From: Luteimonas marina
GTDB lineage: Bacteria > Pseudomonadota > Gammaproteobacteria > Xanthomonadales > Xanthomonadaceae
Length of the DNA: 64,000 nucleotides
Reading direction: 5' to 3'
Assembly: GCF_007859325.1 (NCBI RefSeq)
Contig: NZ_VOHK01000004.1
Location: forward strand, 62,001-126,000
Positions 63,726 through 64,000 of this stretch are shown here, piece by piece (position 1 is the stretch's first letter; every line of letters starts with the position of its first letter). The notes under the pieces are model-generated. The model saw only the letters and a list, made by a program, of their open reading frames with translations, was not told the origin of the DNA and made no database searches. The translations under genes were made by a program, and so were the position numbers.

Positions 63726-64000
63726 TGGCGCGGGGAGCGCGCCGCCCGCACCTGCCGCTGTCGGCGGTGCTGCTCGCCCAGGTCGCACTCTACGTGGCGT
63801 GGTTCCTCGGCGACCGGCACGTCGTCGCGGCGATGCTGGTGTTCGTGCTGCCGCTGGTGCTGCTGCTCGCCGGCACCCTCGCCGGCAGCGCGAAGGCGGC
63901 GTTCTGGGCCGGCGTGCTGGGGCTTTTCCTGTTCTGCCACGCGGTGATGATCGCGTGGTCGGAGCCCGGTGAACGGCTGTTCGCACTCGCCGCGATCGCG
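63725..64000 (+). CDS. DUF2069 family membrane protein (truncated by window end)
   Basis: The first 92 residues are present. Three hydrophobic segments are seen (about 11-28, 32-50 and 54-75), with LALAQ-like and WSEPGER at about 81-87. DUF2069 genes commonly follow wrbA in gammaproteobacteria. Function is unknown. The ATG overlaps the wrbA stop, so translation is coupled. Confidence 0.75.

Overview
The window is a housekeeping region from a GC-rich gammaproteobacterium, most likely family Xanthomonadaceae/Lysobacteraceae (Lysobacter, Luteimonas or close kin). The evidence is the single uninterrupted run tRNA(Tyr-Gly-Thr)-tuf-tRNA(Trp)-secE-nusG-rplKAJL-rpoBC-rpsLG-fusA-tuf-rpsJ...rplQ, all on the minus strand; a class II DAHP synthase; the block TPR-lolB-ispE-tRNA(Gln)-prs-rplY-pth-ychF; and GTAG-type palindromic repeats like those of Stenotrophomonas and Xanthomonas. 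No rRNA, CRISPR array, insertion sequence or integrase is visible. I find no unmistakable new multi-gene system. The unusual content lies in repeats, leaders and gene ends.

Left flank (1-12.7 kb): end of an unknown gene, a beta-class glutathione transferase, an unknown 170-aa protein, prpE (propionyl-CoA synthetase), an aminotransferase-glutaredoxin-mdh operon, ppiB, typA overlapping thpR, a DUF2127 membrane protein, a class II DAHP synthase and dsbB.

Core (12.9-47.4 kb, minus strand): read 5' to 3' it begins with a tRNA operon (Tyr GUA, Gly UCC, Thr GGU), then tuf2, tRNA-Trp, secE-nusG, rplKAJL, rpoBC, rpsL-rpsG-fusA-tuf1, and the S10, spc and alpha operons ending at rplQ. Good sigma70-type promoters can be read before the tRNA operon, rplK, rpsL and rpsJ. 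The S10 half is tightly packed, with gaps mostly below 25 bp. In the spc/alpha half, six gaps have been expanded to 130-450 bp by hairpins and palindromic repeats. rpmJ is absent from its usual site between secY and rpsM.

Right flank (47.5-64 kb): ychF, pth, rplY, prs, tRNA-Gln (UUG), ispE, a C-terminally extended lolB and a TPR protein on the minus strand. Divergent hemA-prfA-GNAT, moaB-HTH and ppk2 follow on the plus strand. Then come an orphan M15 peptidase, acylphosphatase, a TlpA-like lipoprotein and a YihY-family membrane protein (minus), and a WrbA-like flavoprotein with a truncated DUF2069 gene (plus).

The most striking pattern is that several families of dispersed inverted repeats sit exactly at gene 3' ends, often containing the stop codon (fusA, pth, prs, ispE, the GNAT gene). 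The two tuf genes and rplL also share one 3' hairpin-plus-repeat cassette.
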